Source of the DNA: Chloroflexi bacterium RBG_19FT_COMBO_55_16
GTDB lineage: Bacteria; Chloroflexota; Anaerolineae; Anaerolineales; UBA4823
Length of the DNA stretch: 5,842 nt
NCBI GenBank assembly: GCA_001795335.1
Contig: MGOK01000147.1
Span: 1 to 5,842, forward strand
Direction: 5' to 3'
This document shows positions 5,713-5,842 of this stretch, piece by piece (the stretch's first letter is position 1; each line of letters begins with the position of its first letter). The notes under the pieces are model-generated. The model was not told the origin of the DNA and searched no databases. It saw nothing but the letters and a program-made list of their open reading frames with translations. Made by a program: the position numbers and the translations under genes.

Positions 5713-5842
5713 CTAAATGAACCGCATAAAGACCTGATTGCCCAGCAGCCGCCCCCGGGCAGTCAAGCGTAGGATCTCTTGCCCTGGTCCAACCCACTCC
5801 AATAAGCCCAAGGCTACCAGTTCGTCGATCTCCTCCCCAAAC
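5713..5842 (-). CDS. hemW: C-terminal end of a probable HemW (radical SAM haem chaperone), 5' part outside the window
   Basis: The minus strand is open from the window edge (first whole codon at 5841) to TAG at 5715-5713, giving 42 residues. The reading FGEEIDELVALGLLEW, then ILRLTARGRLLGNQVFMRFI and a stop, matches the usual C-terminus of HemW/HemN-like proteins: a winged-helix tail with 'L(E)xxg..lrLT.rGrll.neVf.rFl'. HemW binds haem and delivers it to haem proteins, and is often mis-annotated as oxygen-independent coproporphyrinogen III oxidase. The radical SAM domain with its CxxxCxxC cluster lies outside the window, so HemN versus HemW rests only on this tail. It is convergent with the prenyl synthase gene; only 14 bp separate the two stops and no terminator hairpin is apparent. 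Confidence 0.75.
   Translation of the reverse strand, partial: FGEEIDELVALGLLEWVGPGQEILRLTARGRLLGNQVFMRFI

Noticed and set aside
5465..5797. Minus-strand open frame of 110 codons over the prenyl synthase 3' end
   Set aside because: It is out of frame with the hemW-like reading and antisense to the conserved synthase. The correct minus-strand gene here is the HemW tail ending at 5713.
1..5842. Mobile elements, CRISPR arrays, tRNA/rRNA genes or defence genes
   Set aside because: I saw no transposase, terminal inverted repeats, regularly spaced repeats, cloverleaf-like RNA or defence domains. Every sizeable stretch is accounted for by housekeeping genes or short intergenic regions.

Overview
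The window looks like an ordinary chromosomal stretch of a moderately GC-rich bacterium. A member of the Chloroflexota (Anaerolineae-like) is my best guess. The clues are an NHL-repeat protein, a small lipoprotein with an acidic Thr/Pro linker, a type 2 (FMN) isopentenyl diphosphate isomerase next to a short-chain prenyl transferase, and a prenyl transferase whose second Asp-rich motif reads DDLLG. The lineage is an inference from gene content and protein style, not from a marker gene.

Layout, left to right. (1) Positions 1-411 (+) hold the 3' end of an NHL beta-propeller protein. (2) Positions 475-2480 (+) hold sucC and sucD, the two succinyl-CoA ligase subunits, overlapping at ATGA and read from an extended -10 promoter just after the NHL gene's stop. 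(3) Positions 2481-2574 are a short convergent intergenic region with one possible hairpin terminator. (4) Positions 3072-2575 (-) encode a putative lipoprotein of unknown function, with a strong sigma70-type promoter of its own. (5) Positions 3472-3236 (-) encode acyl carrier protein, followed by a perfect 11-bp GC-rich hairpin. (6) Positions 3473-3642 are a divergent promoter region with opposed TTGACA promoters and a small dyad between them. (7) Positions 3643-5698 (+) hold fni (type 2 IPP isomerase) and a short-chain polyprenyl diphosphate synthase, one base apart. (8) Positions 5841-5713 (-) hold the last 42 codons of a probable hemW, convergent with the synthase gene.

How the genes work together. 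SucCD performs the substrate-level phosphorylation step of the TCA cycle, or its reverse. Fni interconverts IPP and DMAPP, and the downstream synthase condenses them into a prenyl diphosphate; residues near its first Asp-rich motif suggest a C20 product. The divergent acpP carries acyl chains for fatty acid synthesis, so the 3236-5698 block joins two lipid-precursor functions around one promoter region. HemW is a haem-handling radical SAM protein and appears unrelated to its neighbours.

I found no mobile element, CRISPR array, tRNA, rRNA or defence system, and nothing I would call a new biological system. The items most worth checking are the uncharacterised lipoprotein domain, the acpP/fni divergent regulatory region, and the product specificity of the prenyl synthase.
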